Shown: in pieces, positions 25,291-36,812 of the stretch
Numbering within the stretch: the first letter of the stretch is position 1
How the letters are laid out: the number at the start of each line of letters is the position of its first letter
Source: Asterella californica
Lineage: Eukaryota; Streptophyta; Marchantiopsida; Marchantiales; Aytoniaceae
Direction: 5' to 3'
Length of the DNA: 64,000 bases
Assembly (NCBI GenBank): GCA_036924285.1
Contig: JAYKYS010000014.1
Coordinates: 4,030,001-4,094,000, forward strand
The notes under the pieces: model-generated
The model's input: only the letters and a program-made list of their open reading frames with translations
What the model was told of the DNA's origin: nothing
Databases searched by the model: none
Made by a program: the position numbers and the translations under genes

Positions 25291-27646
25291 CTAGAGGAGT
25301 GTCGTACGTTACTTTGACCAGGCAGTCATTAATCGTCCGAAAAGATTTTCACCAAGGACGAGGGGCCTCCCTGACCAAGATATGTGTGAGTCAGTGTGAC
25401 GGTCGTGCGATCTGTCTCTCCAGTAGTCCCCTCAGAGTGAGGCCATCTCTCCTCCGTCCGAGATTATCCCGACCGCTCTCACTTACTACTTGACCTCCGC
25501 AAGTGACAACCTCTTCGTCTGCTCTGTACTTGCAATTTGCATGCCTCAAGCGCGTCACCTCTCATTCTTCCCTTTTGCCTCCAACTAAGAGCATCAAGGA
25601 ATATCTCGTTGTTTTGGGACCGGATAGACATTCGTCATGCTCACTACTTCTAACTGTACCTGCGCGCTGGGGCCGGTTTTGCGAATTCCGCAAGAAGAGA
25701 GCCGATGAAAAGCAGTATGACTTACATCGAGAACCTTGTACTGTATTGTGATTGTTCAAGTGGGTTTGTCACACGCCTGATGCGGTAATGGAAGCCTTTG
25801 GGAGGTTGATTTTGCTCCAGCTGACCCATTTATTGCTTTGGCCATCAGTTCGTTTGAATGGCACGATGCACAGGGTTGAGGTATGCATGTAGTGTAAAAT
25901 GCTATTGTGGTCGAAGATCTGTGCGCTTGGTAGCAATGATCCTTGAAACAGCCAAGGTCTTCAAGTGGGACCGTCTCTTCTGCTTAGAAATTGTTAGAAA
26001 TAAAATTCTCCGGGGATTTTCTTCGTTCGACTGCTAACCGTGATCCGAATAGGATATAAACAATTACTGGCAGTGCTGTGTCGGCCATCTCCCTGGCTTT
26101 TTACCCGACCAGGTCAGCTCAAACCGTAAGCGACTGTAGCTACCCTTGCTCGGTAACTGAGACCAGAGTGCCCCAACTCTCTGGTGTCCGATTCTGCATT
26201 TTCTGTATTCTCCAAGTGGCTGCACGGGTTTTGTCTCAGCGCCACGCTTGATGTTCTCGGAGAGAGAATAGCGTACAGCAGGGGGCAGCCGAGTGGAGCA
26301 GCTCAGTAGTCCTATTTGAGCTCTGGAGTCTGGATTGTCTTGTCCAACAAGGAGAACATGTCATTTCTTTCCTGCCAGATAGAGCCTTCGGTTCTTATAC
26401 AGACATGTCGAGTCTAGACAATGCGGCACATAAATATGATGTCATACAAGCACAAAGCCTTCTCCTTTTTTCCAGGATGTACTGGATGAATGCACTGGGA
26501 CAGACGTGTGATATTCTCCCGGAGTTGGATTCCACAAGCAGTCTCAAGGCTGACACGAAGTGTCGAACACGGTTCTCTAGCCAAGAAGGATATGCTTTCT
26601 CACAAATTGTCCAGAGTGTCGAGTCCACAGTCACAACATGCACTTCGGCCTGGATTTTGGTCTTGTGTTTGGGATAGGAATACCTAAGTGCTACAATACA
26701 GAAGGTGCTACAGACGTGTACACAGACTAAGATTGCCCCGAAGTTTGATACGAACGCATGTGTGCATCTGACCACACATGCGTCCAGCGTCGTCTTCTGT
26801 TCCAGCGTCAGCTTCTTGGACAGAAGATTTCAGCACGGCCAAGCGGACATCCTCCATCTCCCACTACGTCGCAAGGTCCTGCAGGTTCTCAGAAGTATAA
26901 GCGAATGCACGTACTTTGTTTCCAGAAGCTCGTCATTGACACCAGCTACGGTGCAGAGTCTGTTCGGGGTGCTACTGCTCCATAAGCTCTTGGTTCGATG
27001 CGACAGAAAGGAATACTACTAGCAACCCGAAATAGGAAGTCTGAAAGAGAAAGTATTTCTCTACCACTTTCTCCCCACAGTGTACCTGAGCTTTTCCCCG
27101 ACCCTGCCCTCATTCACTTGCAGCACAAACCAAGTGGGAAGGAAGAGAGTAGCACGCATCTATTTCCTTCTAGTGTACTGCAAATATTTACTAGGAAACT
27201 GTGGACTGACCTCCATACTAGTAAGTAATTTTCTTCTCTTCATTCGGAACTTTTCATACGTTACGAACATCCACTCACTGTGCATCTCTTACACCTTCGG
27301 CGTTCCGTTATCCTTCTGACATTCATATGGTCTAGAAAGCAAAGAATGAGTGCCAGACTTTATCTTTGCACTGAGCCAGCTTTTGCTATGTGTCTGCGGG
27401 AAATACGAGATGAGTTGAATAAACAGATGCAGTAGTCTGGTGTTGTGGTGTTGGGATAGTGGGGACGGCACGAACATATGGGTGTCATTCAGTTTCCAGA
27501 CCCGGTGCAATAACTTGATCTCTACACCAAGGAGCTTTTGTTATGCCATTTCTGTCAAATATGAGGGAAGTGATGGGAACTGGAAGAGCTAATCTGTTTA
27601 GAGAATAGGGTACTGTGTGGAAGGAACGAACCATTCTGGATGTCAC
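25291..27646. other. Intergenic or unresolved exonic sequence
   Basis: Apart from the candidate exons listed separately, I find no supported gene. Short frames on both strands at 25272-25760 and 27000-27510 have no recognisable content. Confidence 0.3.
26405..26985 (+). CDS. Possible spliced gene with a disordered product
   Basis: An ATG at 26405 opens 90 codons (MSSLDNAAHKYDVIQ...). Downstream, a strong acceptor (cgtcttctgttccag, ending near 26806) opens a Gln/Ser/Pro-rich frame, RQLLGQKISARPSGHPPSPT, ending TAA at 26985. I could not connect these parts through phase-compatible introns. The opposite strand of 26395-26775 is also open for 126 codons. No domain is recognised. It is reported only because several coding-like frames cluster here. 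Confidence 0.2.
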
Positions 27647-29465
27647 TCAAGCTTCAGATCGGGCGATTGAGGCGCCCAGGCTGGAATGAATGCTCCCTCT
27701 AGGAAAGGTCGATTGTCTCTTGGGCCTGCTTCTACTTCTGAATGGTTTCGGGGACTTGCCGGATTCGGATCCTTTACCACTGGTGGCTGTTAAGGTTTTC
27801 CCTGACCTGTGGGACTGGGATGGGCTTAATGATCTTTCTGAGAGAGATTTTTCCCCTTCCTCATTTGCCGAGCTGAGGTGCAACGACACTGTAGAACGGG
27901 CTTCATCCTTGTCCAAATCAGATATGTAGCCTCGGTCGGACTCACAACATTGAGACCTCGTACTTTGCTTACTTGTTGCCCGTGAGATGACTGAGGACCT
28001 TGCTGAAAACTTGGGCCCACGTTCCAAGCGCTCCTTATCCATGAGCGTGATGGTTCTGTCAAGCAACTTCATCTGCCGCAGTCTCTGTTGGCCCCAAAAT
28101 AACCAGTTAAACAGTGTTCTCGTTACTGAACTCGTGACTAAGTGGATGTGTATCACCTCAAAAGCTAATGTGTACGTATCAGTTTTGAGGATAAAGGAGG
28201 AATGACCTGACATGTACATATTCTGCAAAGGGATGCTTCTTGGAGCTCTAGATTCCGTCTGATCTACTTTATCCAAAGTAGTAATATAACTTTCAGGCTG
28301 ATGATTTGTTATAGGCACGTGATGTATCCTGAGGATCCCGTGAGAGAGAATCTTTAGAATCTTGAGTACCTCCTGAATTTCCGAGTGAATAATGGGCTCG
28401 TACTTGGGGCCTCTCCCCAGCTCATACATTCTGTCTAAGAAAACTTTGCGCTCCTCAATCTCGTGCGCAACTGAGCAGTCCAGTAAGTCAAGATTACACA
28501 GGAGGGCACTTTCCAAGTCAAAAACTCAACATGGCTTCTGAACTCAACAGGGCAGAGAGCACTGGCAGGTGAGATGAGCACTAAGATGGGACAATCAACA
28601 GGAGAGCTTACGTTCCTCCATTAGCATCTCTTGTTCTTCCACAGAACCACGTGCAGGAGGCAGCTTTGTAGGCACCGTGTCCTCCTCGTCATCCTATCAT
28701 GAATCAGAGTCAGCTGAGACGTGCTGCTGAACGACTGAGTACATGTGTGAATTACCTGCTCACGTTATAACGTGAAATATATGTTATAACTGCAGAAGAC
28801 TTATTACAGTCTTTGCACAACTCTCACTATCAACTCTCACTTTAGGAATCTACAAGTACCATCAGTGGACCATTCCACTTGCTTTGTTGAGGATAAGCAG
28901 CGCGGAAGGGGGCGCAGAAGCTCCAAATCCCCTGTTCCTCGTGCGGTAAATAATGATGAAACTGAGAAGCTGGTATCAGGGGCCACAAGCTTAGTGCTTA
29001 GTGGTTAGATTACCTTACCGAGCAACAATCTCGTCCACTCCACTCGAAAACATACTGGAGCCGCTGCTTTTCTCTTTCATCGAGCAGTGGTTCTGTGAGG
29101 CGATCAGACGCAGAAAACCAGACTTTAGAATTCAACTTTAGAGAACTTGTATCTTCAGTTCCTCTCACGATTCTGCCTGCTCAAAAGGAAGATTATTTCT
29201 GATTTATTTTAGACACAAGGTTGTTTCCCGGAATCGATTGGCTCCTAGTATCTGGGTACTGCTGCAAGGATTCCTAGAAGCTGATCAGTTTGGGTATCGG
29301 TTTGGAACGTTACTTGTAGGCATCGGAGGGAGCTCTCGATTTGCTATTTCCTCCTTCAGTTTTGTCAAAATCTGGGAGCTCTTTCGCCTCCCTCGCATCA
29401 GAAGAATATCCGGAATATCATCGAGTGTCATTGGCCTTCTACGGAAATGTGGAACTTTTACAACC
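27647..29465 (-). CDS. UPF0193/EVG1-like protein, spliced (N-terminus unresolved)
   Basis: Three exons join with exact phase: 28693-28612 (82 nt, DDEEDTVPTKLPPARG...), 28470-28370 (101 nt) and 28072-27647 (426 nt, stop at 27647). All use GT-AG introns. The middle exon encodes EIEERKVFLDRMYELGRGPK and continues YEPIIHSEIQE. This matches the C-terminal signature of the UPF0193 (EVG1/C22orf23) family, E-I-x-E-R-x-F-L-x2-M-x2-L-G-x-G-x2-Y-x2-I-I-x2-E-I. The last exon adds a long Ser/Arg/Lys-rich tail that animal members lack. An upstream exon is likely at about 29465-29318 (RRPMTLDDIPDILLMRGRRK, donor gtaacg), but its phase does not join the 28693 exon directly. A further exon, perhaps near 28.90-29.00 kb, must lie between. 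The family occurs in ciliated eukaryotes, so a role in motile sperm is inferred, not shown. Confidence 0.6.
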
Positions 29466-31811
29466 GTTTTCTGCTGTTTCATGCCAATGGGTGAGAAAAG
29501 TTAGGTCCTGCGATGACAAGCACTATCTATGTTTCTAATTTCCCAACAATCATCACGCATGATTGTCTTCAAGACGTCAGGTGAGAATACGAAGAATTCA
29601 TGTTGACTTCGTATCGAAACTGCCCGAACCTGTATCTTGACGAATTGAGGGCGAGGAAGGCAGCTGTGATGAGAAAGGAAAGTGAAAGGAAAGTGAAAGG
29701 AATAGAACGAACTTACCCACTCACTCTCACAACATGTAAAGCATAGAGGTAAGGTAAAACCGTTTCACTGCGAGCTCGCTGGGAGGCAGGCACAATTCTC
29801 TCATGGACGGATGTTTGTCTGTCAATTCATCCATGCCCAGACTCATGCTAGATTGTACTTGTTACCGTCTAGAGTCTGATTTCGTACTTACCTTTGGTTT
29901 GGGTGAAAAAAGTTCCTGGTTTTCAACATCGCAGATATCTGCAATAGTACAGTGAAGAGGAGCAGGTCTCAGGTTAATGACGACACTGGATTTCTTAGTT
30001 CAGCATTATCAGGGATTCGCTCGTAAAAAAATTGCTTTCGTATGGTATCATTTTTCGTATTCGTATGGTGTCATTTTTGGCGCAGACTCCTCTAAACTAT
30101 GGAACTCCTGCATTTAAAGCAACATTCGTACAGTAACATCTCCCAGAACCAGCATACAATCTGATGTCCACTGGACGACATCGAAAATATATGACACAAA
30201 ACGAGACTAACTTTGCGCGAAGCAGATTAGCTGTGCTTTTCAGTTAAGACCCATCGCTATCGCGGACACATTTGTTCGATTCTCCCGAGATTTCTCCTGA
30301 AGATTAGCATTACCAGTCCTCTCTTGAACTTCTACGAAAAGGGTTTAAAACCCCATTCCTGCGTGGGCCTTACTCACTCACTACTGTTTACAGCTTTCAC
30401 GAGGTTGATTGACTCATGGAGACTCGGAAGCTCTGAATTATTGTTTTGTGCTCTTCCCGTCGAGCATCTATTTTCGGCCTTTAAGAACGTTCCGTCCTTT
30501 CACCTTCCACTGTTAGGTAGTTTTAGATCTCGCTGGAAGATCACGTTTCCTGTGGAAGTTTATAAGTGCCAGTTGAGAATAAGAGGAATGTTGTAGTTCA
30601 GGTGGTGGCAGCAGGTGAATTGCCTTCAAGGCTGAGATTCGCCAGACGTTGGAGGATCTTCATCCGATTCCGGTCCGAGAACTCGTTCCCACGAGTGCGT
30701 GCCACTCCGTAGCCATTGTACAACGCAAACAGAGCTCGGCCGACTTCTGTCCCCCGTCCTACGGCCTCCCAGCAATTCGGTATTCTCACCCCTGCTGCTG
30801 CCAGTGCCATGATTGCTACGCCTCCGTCGGAAACGTGCTCCTTCCTCCCTCAGCACCGCTTTTTTCTTCCTCTTAACGAGTGAATGCTCTTTCAACTAAC
30901 CTCAGTATCAAAGGGCTCAGGTGGAGGTGAGGATGATGAGTTCACCAAGCCCTAGGCTCTCAAGGGTCCGTCTCATCTCATCTCATCGAGCTCTCGGCGT
31001 GTCAGCCGGCTTTTTCGTACGTACAGATCGCGTGAACTTCGCGTGATCATCATTCATTCTCTTGACAGGTCGTTACTTGAATCCGTTGCCATTGCCAGTG
31101 GAAGACAGAAGTGCTTCTTGCTGATCTCCTTCTGGCAGTCCCCAAGAGCAGCAGCTATGCTAGCAAGGAAGCCAGTGAAAAATCCTTTTTCTCATTTACT
31201 TCTGACGGAGCCGAAATGCTGCCACAGACCAACTTTTGGTGCATTCTCACCTTATTGCAGGTCGGATAATTCATCGAGGCTTAGCGGTCGAGGTTTAGTG
31301 CTTTCACATGTGGAATTTCGGGATAACTTCGTTTCTTGCCTCCTCTGCGGCTGTGCCACGTTGGAGGGCTGTTCCGACCGTAACGACATTGAATCATGAG
31401 TGTTTACGGTGCTGATGCACGAGCAAGCCCGAGGATATGGAGGAGCTTGTCAGCATGGAAAGAATGAATCGTGGGGCAGTTAAAGAGCCGCGCGCAGTGG
31501 CCTTGTCGAATTTCATAATTCCGCCCCCCTTGCCCGACGAGCTGCGATTTCGTCTCGCTTTTTTTGGGCGAGTAGATCCTGAGATTCGGCCTCCGCATCT
31601 TGTTTTGCTTTCAAGTTGCGGTCATTCTTGCAGATCCACGATTACTGGAACATCTCTCGAAATGAAGCCAGGATGACACTCGTCCTCGACGGATCCACTT
31701 TTACAGTCCGAGTAGAAGAGGAGGAGCAGATCAGAGCACGCTGTTGTTTCTGCAGCAAAGGATAGTATGGGAGGGGGATTCGTTGTCTCGGTTTGAATGG
31801 TGTAGGATGAA
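29466..31811. promoter_or_regulatory. Interval between divergent genes
   Basis: About 2.3 kb separate the first recognised exon of the UPF0193-like gene (-) from the ATG of the acylated-protein gene (+). Both promoters should lie here. The - strand of 30598-30895 has two overlapping open frames, including MKILQRLANLSLEGNSP, that might be a further 5' exon, but no usable donor follows. No TATA box or motif is clear enough to annotate. Confidence 0.3.
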
Positions 31812-34278
31812 ATGGGGTGTGGGGTTTCTAAAGAGGACATTGCAGAGCCTTCTCGGGTTCAGCAAGTGGTCGTAAGAGCTGGATCACCGACCAAGTCTTA
31901 TGAGGCCGCAGCACAGAATGTTGTGAACACGACTCCTGTGACTCAAGGAAGTACTGACACTGTGGCAGCCACCCCTTCCACTTCTCCTGTGAGCGCTGCC
32001 ACTGCCAAGTTCCTACCGCCTCCAACTCCTGTTCCAGTTGCCCCGGCAGCAGAATCGGTAGGTCCACCTCACTCTTAGAGGCCTCGTCCGCCACAAAAGA
32101 TTAAGAATTTGTCCCTAACAGCGCAATCACAGTTTTAGAACTTACACGTGAAACATAAGTGGAAAGGACATATATCGATATATTCGAAGAACTCTGCGTT
32201 TTCTTTCGGTACTTCGAATCCTATAAGTTTTGGAGTTTGACGAGTCACTAGCTCAGGCGGTTTAGAGGGCCTTGACAGTTCCTAGTTCTGTGACAGATTC
32301 CGAAAGAGTTGAAAGTCAGGGAAGGACATGGTCAGGGATCGATTCTGTTCTAAACTACCGTCGAAAGCTTTAAGAGTTTTAACAGTGGAAGAAAACTACG
32401 AATCAACACAACCAGAGATGAGAATAATTGGCCGTTAAAACGCAACTCGAATATCGTCTCCTTTGTACCCTCCATATCTGGTTAGAACGTTCGATACTGA
32501 TGGGTCTTTCCAGAAACACTTGAAGTTGTGTTGCTTAGGTGCAAAAGCAATACCACCTTGCCAACTCTCTCTCTTGCTCGTGGGCACTTTAAATCACCAG
32601 TGACTCAACTGAAGAGTCTAGTGGTTCCGACTGACTTGCTCGTGGCAGCAAGTTTCATCCACTATATATGGCTAGCAGCTTGCTTAGGAACTTGACAGGG
32701 ACTCGAAGCAAGTGAAGGTTTAAACGTGTGCCTCCATTCATGAAGCAGAGTCTTGTATTGCGTAGAGTCTGTTTTGAGCTGATGTTCTTCTAGCCAGAAC
32801 GCCAGATAGCATTGTACAACTCTCTTTTTCTGTATAAGATCGTGCACCTGTTATTGGCTCCAAATTCGACAGTGACTGTCTTGTATTTGCCAACTATTTC
32901 TCACGTCGGAATCCTATACCGCAGCAATTGGGCGAAAGGAAGGTCTCTAACCGAGTTCGATGTACACTGCAGCCAGATCATGCAGTGCCAAATGGGACTC
33001 CTGTCCTACCCTTCCCCTCTCCAACCAGCAACGGAGATACGTGCACATATGAGAAATCAACTGAAGCCAAGCCTTTGGCGGTGGCCACAGCGCGCACTAG
33101 CAATGGACTTGTTGGGACACTGACCAGCTTGGAGGAGATTTTAAATGCTCAAGAAACTATTGCCATCAACTCGAAATTGAGGCTTACTGCAGACAAGGTA
33201 GTGAGCTATGGTGGAGTTCTACGCTCTTTGGAGAATACTGTGGAGTTGGAAGAAGCTGCTGAAGAGCAACAACAAATCCTTGATACTGAACCACAGGTGA
33301 GAACATGCTTTCTGTCCTTCGATGAATGTAGTGTAGCTCCTGAAACTGTCAGATCCGTCCTGAAGCGTGACGGGGATAGTCTGCGCAGGAGCAAGAAGCT
33401 GCAGATGAAGCGCGGAGTGTGCTAAGTGTGATGAGCCCAGTTGGGAGCAACAGTGATGGTCCACTCAGCCCAGCCACTCAGCCCTCACTTGATACTTCAC
33501 GGAAGAAACTTCCTCCTTTGGCAACTCCACTTTCATGTAAACCTTCTAAACGAGCTCTAAACTCTTACCCGCTCAAAACTTGTTCAGTCAGTGCTCACAA
33601 GTTTAGGACCTTATGTAGCACTGTACTAGCACATGTCAAGGAGGTGATAAATCCTGTGATAAATCTCTTTAGCTTCATGAACAAAATTCCTGGCGTTCTT
33701 AGTACTAGCAGGACGGAGAGTCATGGCTCCTGATATGTAGCTTTCAGTGGAGAATACTTCCTTACAGAAAACATGTTCGAACCTCCGCCTCTTATGCTGA
33801 ATTATGGATGTGTGCAGTTATGATTGACAAAGGAACGGATCCCTTCGTGAAAGCGCCGCTCCCTACGCAGTTGTTGAAATCACTGTCAACACCAACCACA
33901 CACGACATTCCCGTTTCGCCCATTGATTTGACGTCCCGAGTATTGGCACTCCCGCCTTCTCCTCCTCACTCCACCACGGCAGAAACAGAGGCCACTGAAT
34001 ATGTCAAGGACATTACAGTGGTGAATGGAGCTCCTGGGTTTAATCATGAGAAGTGTTCGAGTCCACAGGAGTGGACCTCTTTAGAAGACCTTCAGTCTGA
34101 AGATGCAGAACTTGAGAACATCATTCTCCTAGAAACCCTCGAGGTCGGAGACTCCAATGATGGAGACTACGGCTCTAGAGTAAACCACATCAACCACAAC
34201 ATTCGTGTGACTAGTCTTACCTCTGAGTTGGGAGTTTCATCAAATGGCCAGCATAGCCCGTACTGTACCTCACGCTGA
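31812..34278 (+). CDS. Unidentified protein with dual-acylation N-terminus (4-exon model)
   Basis: The model is 31812-32057, 32925-33296, 33389-33536 and 33818-34278. Intron boundaries are tcg|gtaggt...cgcag, cag|gtgaga...gcgcag and cat|gtaaac...gtgcag. All phases close and give about 408 residues. The product starts MGCGVSK: Gly2 with Ser6-Lys7 is an N-myristoylation signal, and Cys3 is a palmitoylation site, so membrane anchoring is inferred. The next 75 residues are Ala/Thr/Pro-rich. Exon 2 has a probable coiled coil (about residues 155-206, TSLEEILNAQETIAINSK ... ENTVELEEAAEEQQQ). Exon 4 is acidic (SLEDLQSEDAELENIILLE). No family is recognised. An alternative donor (ctcgag|gtcgga, about 34143) could lead to further exons, so the 3' end is uncertain. 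The gene is divergent to the UPF0193-like gene. Confidence 0.55.
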
Positions 34279-35327
34279 TAGATTTTTCTTCAAACTTGAA
34301 GTTTGCAGTACACCTTCCCCCCTGTGAATCTGTTAGATCATGCGAAAAGTACCAGTGTCCAGGAATGGATCGAGAGTACGGCTACCAAGTAGATTGCATC
34401 AACAACAACGTTTGTATGGCTTGCTTTTCCTCTGCGTTGGGTGGATCCATCGGACTTCGGGTCCCTTTTTCCTCCCCTCCCTTTATTGACAATGATGGGC
34501 AGCTTCTTGAGAACAAATGTACTTCGCAATTTATGTATAGTTTATATTTGCTGTTCGGCCTATCATTTACACAGTAGTTGGATTCTCTCACCATGCATGA
34601 CAAGTCAGGTATGATGGTTTTCTGTTGTAGTCCTGATGAAGGATGAGGCTCACTAAAGTCGGCAAGGAATCCTGAAGTCACGTGCCCCTGGTTGCTCGTC
34701 TTGTTGTAGGAGGCATCTGATGATGTGTAATCCTTCAGAAGTTTCACTCAGAAGGGACCGTTCTTTCCAAGTAGCCTGAGTTCTGATCTGCTTCATACAG
34801 CTAACCTCGCAAGTCTTTGATGATCTCACTCTCAAACTGAATGACAATTCTCGATCGCGACACGAGTAACTCAAGAGACTCCTTCACGACAAGCCATTTG
34901 AATGAGAATAATGTACCTTCCATCTTGCTGATATGTTCACTACTGAAACTAGCCATAGCCAACAGCTGGGCTGGCTCTCAGAGGACACGAAACGTTTAGT
35001 GTGTACAAACCCACCGAGAACTTACGACCGAAATCCGAGTTTCCAGAATCCAGACGCTAGCACTTACCTCTTCTGGCACGCTTACTTTCTCCGTAAGCGA
35101 CGACACAAATTTTATGCCAATACTTTATGTGTAGAATATTGTTCTGAAACTAGTATATTGTTCTGAGGCCATGAACTCCTCCAGCACACCCTACGAGTTC
35201 ACGAAAGAGGAGACTGCAACACGTCTCCAGGTGTCTCGACAACACTCGCTCAGCATATGGAGAGAATGAAGCACGTTCCCAACTGTCGGCGATAGAAACA
35301 AGCCAGATGTTTTCACTGTTTTGATAC

Positions 35328-35354
35328 TCCATACTATAATAAGTAGTATGGAGT
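35328..35354. repeat. Small inverted repeat
   Basis: actccatacta and tagtatggagt are perfect complements around a short AT-rich loop. A third half-site, actccatta, follows at about 35362. Confidence 0.55.
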
Positions 35355-35847
35355 GTTATTAGTACTCCATTACTTAAGCGACTTGAAGACATGAGGAAAA
35401 CATTCGCCTTTTCAGTGCCTTTTCAGTACCTTTTTGGTCTTTAGTGCCAGAACAAGAGGAAGGATATCGCAGTGACATCCGGGAAATGGTCATCAAAGTG
35501 GGATAGGAACGGCTAGACAAGAGTCACAAGACATGAATCATAAGGAATCGAGTTCGGAACGAAAAGCACGGGTGCTAATTCAGGATACACAAGAGGACAA
35601 GTCCGAACGGCACCATCGAAGTTGTTGGTCTTCTCTCCCTACGAAACCAATCACTTGTGGCCACTTGGCTCAGGCTACAAATCCCTGATTTGGCATTTCG
35701 CATGCATAACTGCTGCTGCTGATGATAACACACATGCTTACGTAATCCTTTGATAGAATCATCGTAGCTTGTACACATAGATCTCAAATTACCTTGAAGT
35801 TCGAAGACTTTTACCAAACGAGCCATGACTGATGTCTCCAACCATAT

Positions 35848-35902
35848 GCAATACAGTATCAAACTACACGAGGGGAGAGAAGTAGTTTCATACTGTATTG
35901 CA
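35848..35902. repeat. 21-bp hairpin with one mismatch
   Basis: The arms at 35848-35868 and 35882-35902 pair over 21 bp with a single mismatch around a 13-nt loop. The arm length equals that of a small-RNA duplex, but the total structure is shorter than most plant miRNA precursors. Confidence 0.65.
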
Positions 35903-36760
35903 CTCCAGCACATCATTCCAGCAGCTGCAGCTCTCGTAGACCTTAGGCTAGTTCACTTGGAAGAATTCACGTCCCCTTCTAGACTTATCCAAGTAAGTCA
36001 TGAGCAAGATTTGTGCTACACTACCTGCCTTGATGTTTTGACCTCTCGGGTACTCGAGAGGGGAACGCAGTCAAGCAGAATTACACCGGAGAACACCAAG
36101 CTAAGAGAAGCAGCCAAAACAATCAACCGCACGAGTCTAGGAGCATCTCTTCACTCTCCTCAGAGGCAGGTCTGCAGGCGTGCACATGACCAGAAGTTAC
36201 TCTACTAGCTTCTGAACTCTTTCGGACTCGTGGCCCGTTTGGACCTTCTGAGTCCCCGAGTTGGGAAGCTCTCCAAGTCCGCAAACTTACCAGCTCTCTC
36301 GTCCTCTCCAGTTTACTACACTCTCGTAGCAGCCAGCGTTCATGTCTGTTGTCTGCGCCTGTGGGGACCCGGCATGCGGACATCTGGCCCACAGAATTTC
36401 GCTCACCTAGGAAAGAGTTGTACGTCCGCTTGCCTCATACGCACACAATACTGTAGTCCGCCGACCTGCTCTTGGTCCAGGTGCAGGTCTTCCCAATGCG
36501 CTCACGAGTCACGACTCTCTTCCTCTCTCTCTGTGCACACGCTGTGAGCTAAAGAACGATCGGTCAGTCCTGATCTACGAGGCTACGTAGTTACAGATAA
36601 TTGCTCACACGCAAAGGGGAGGCAGATCTATAGTGAGCTAGCTAGCTGGATACAGAAATAGAAACTCTGCTGGTGGAGGGGGGATTAGTCTGGTAGTGAT
36701 CGTGATACCTGTATATGTAAGGACTCGGGAGCTGCTGCTGGTGGACTAGGCGGGTGAAAG

Positions 36761-36804
36761 AAGGAGAAGGAGGAGAAGGAGAAGGAGAAGAGGAGGAGCT
36801 GAGA
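36761..36804 (+). promoter_or_regulatory. Purine (GGAGAA) repeat in the NUDX1 5' leader
   Basis: A nearly pure purine run (gaaggagaaggaggagaagg-type units) ends nine bases before the NUDX1 ATG. GA-rich leader or promoter tracts are common in plant core promoters. Function here is inferred from position only. Confidence 0.5.
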
Positions 36805-36812
36805 GCAGAGCG

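Larger units (their letters stand above)
34279..36760. other. No supported gene
   Basis: Frames such as 35825-36208 (+) and 34382-34747 (-) show no domain or splice chain. The interval includes two hairpins, described separately, and the upstream region of NUDX1. Confidence 0.35.

Noticed and set aside
30598..30895. Overlapping - frames as a 5' exon of the UPF0193-like gene
   Set aside because: No GT donor in a suitable place, and the phase could not be connected to later exons.
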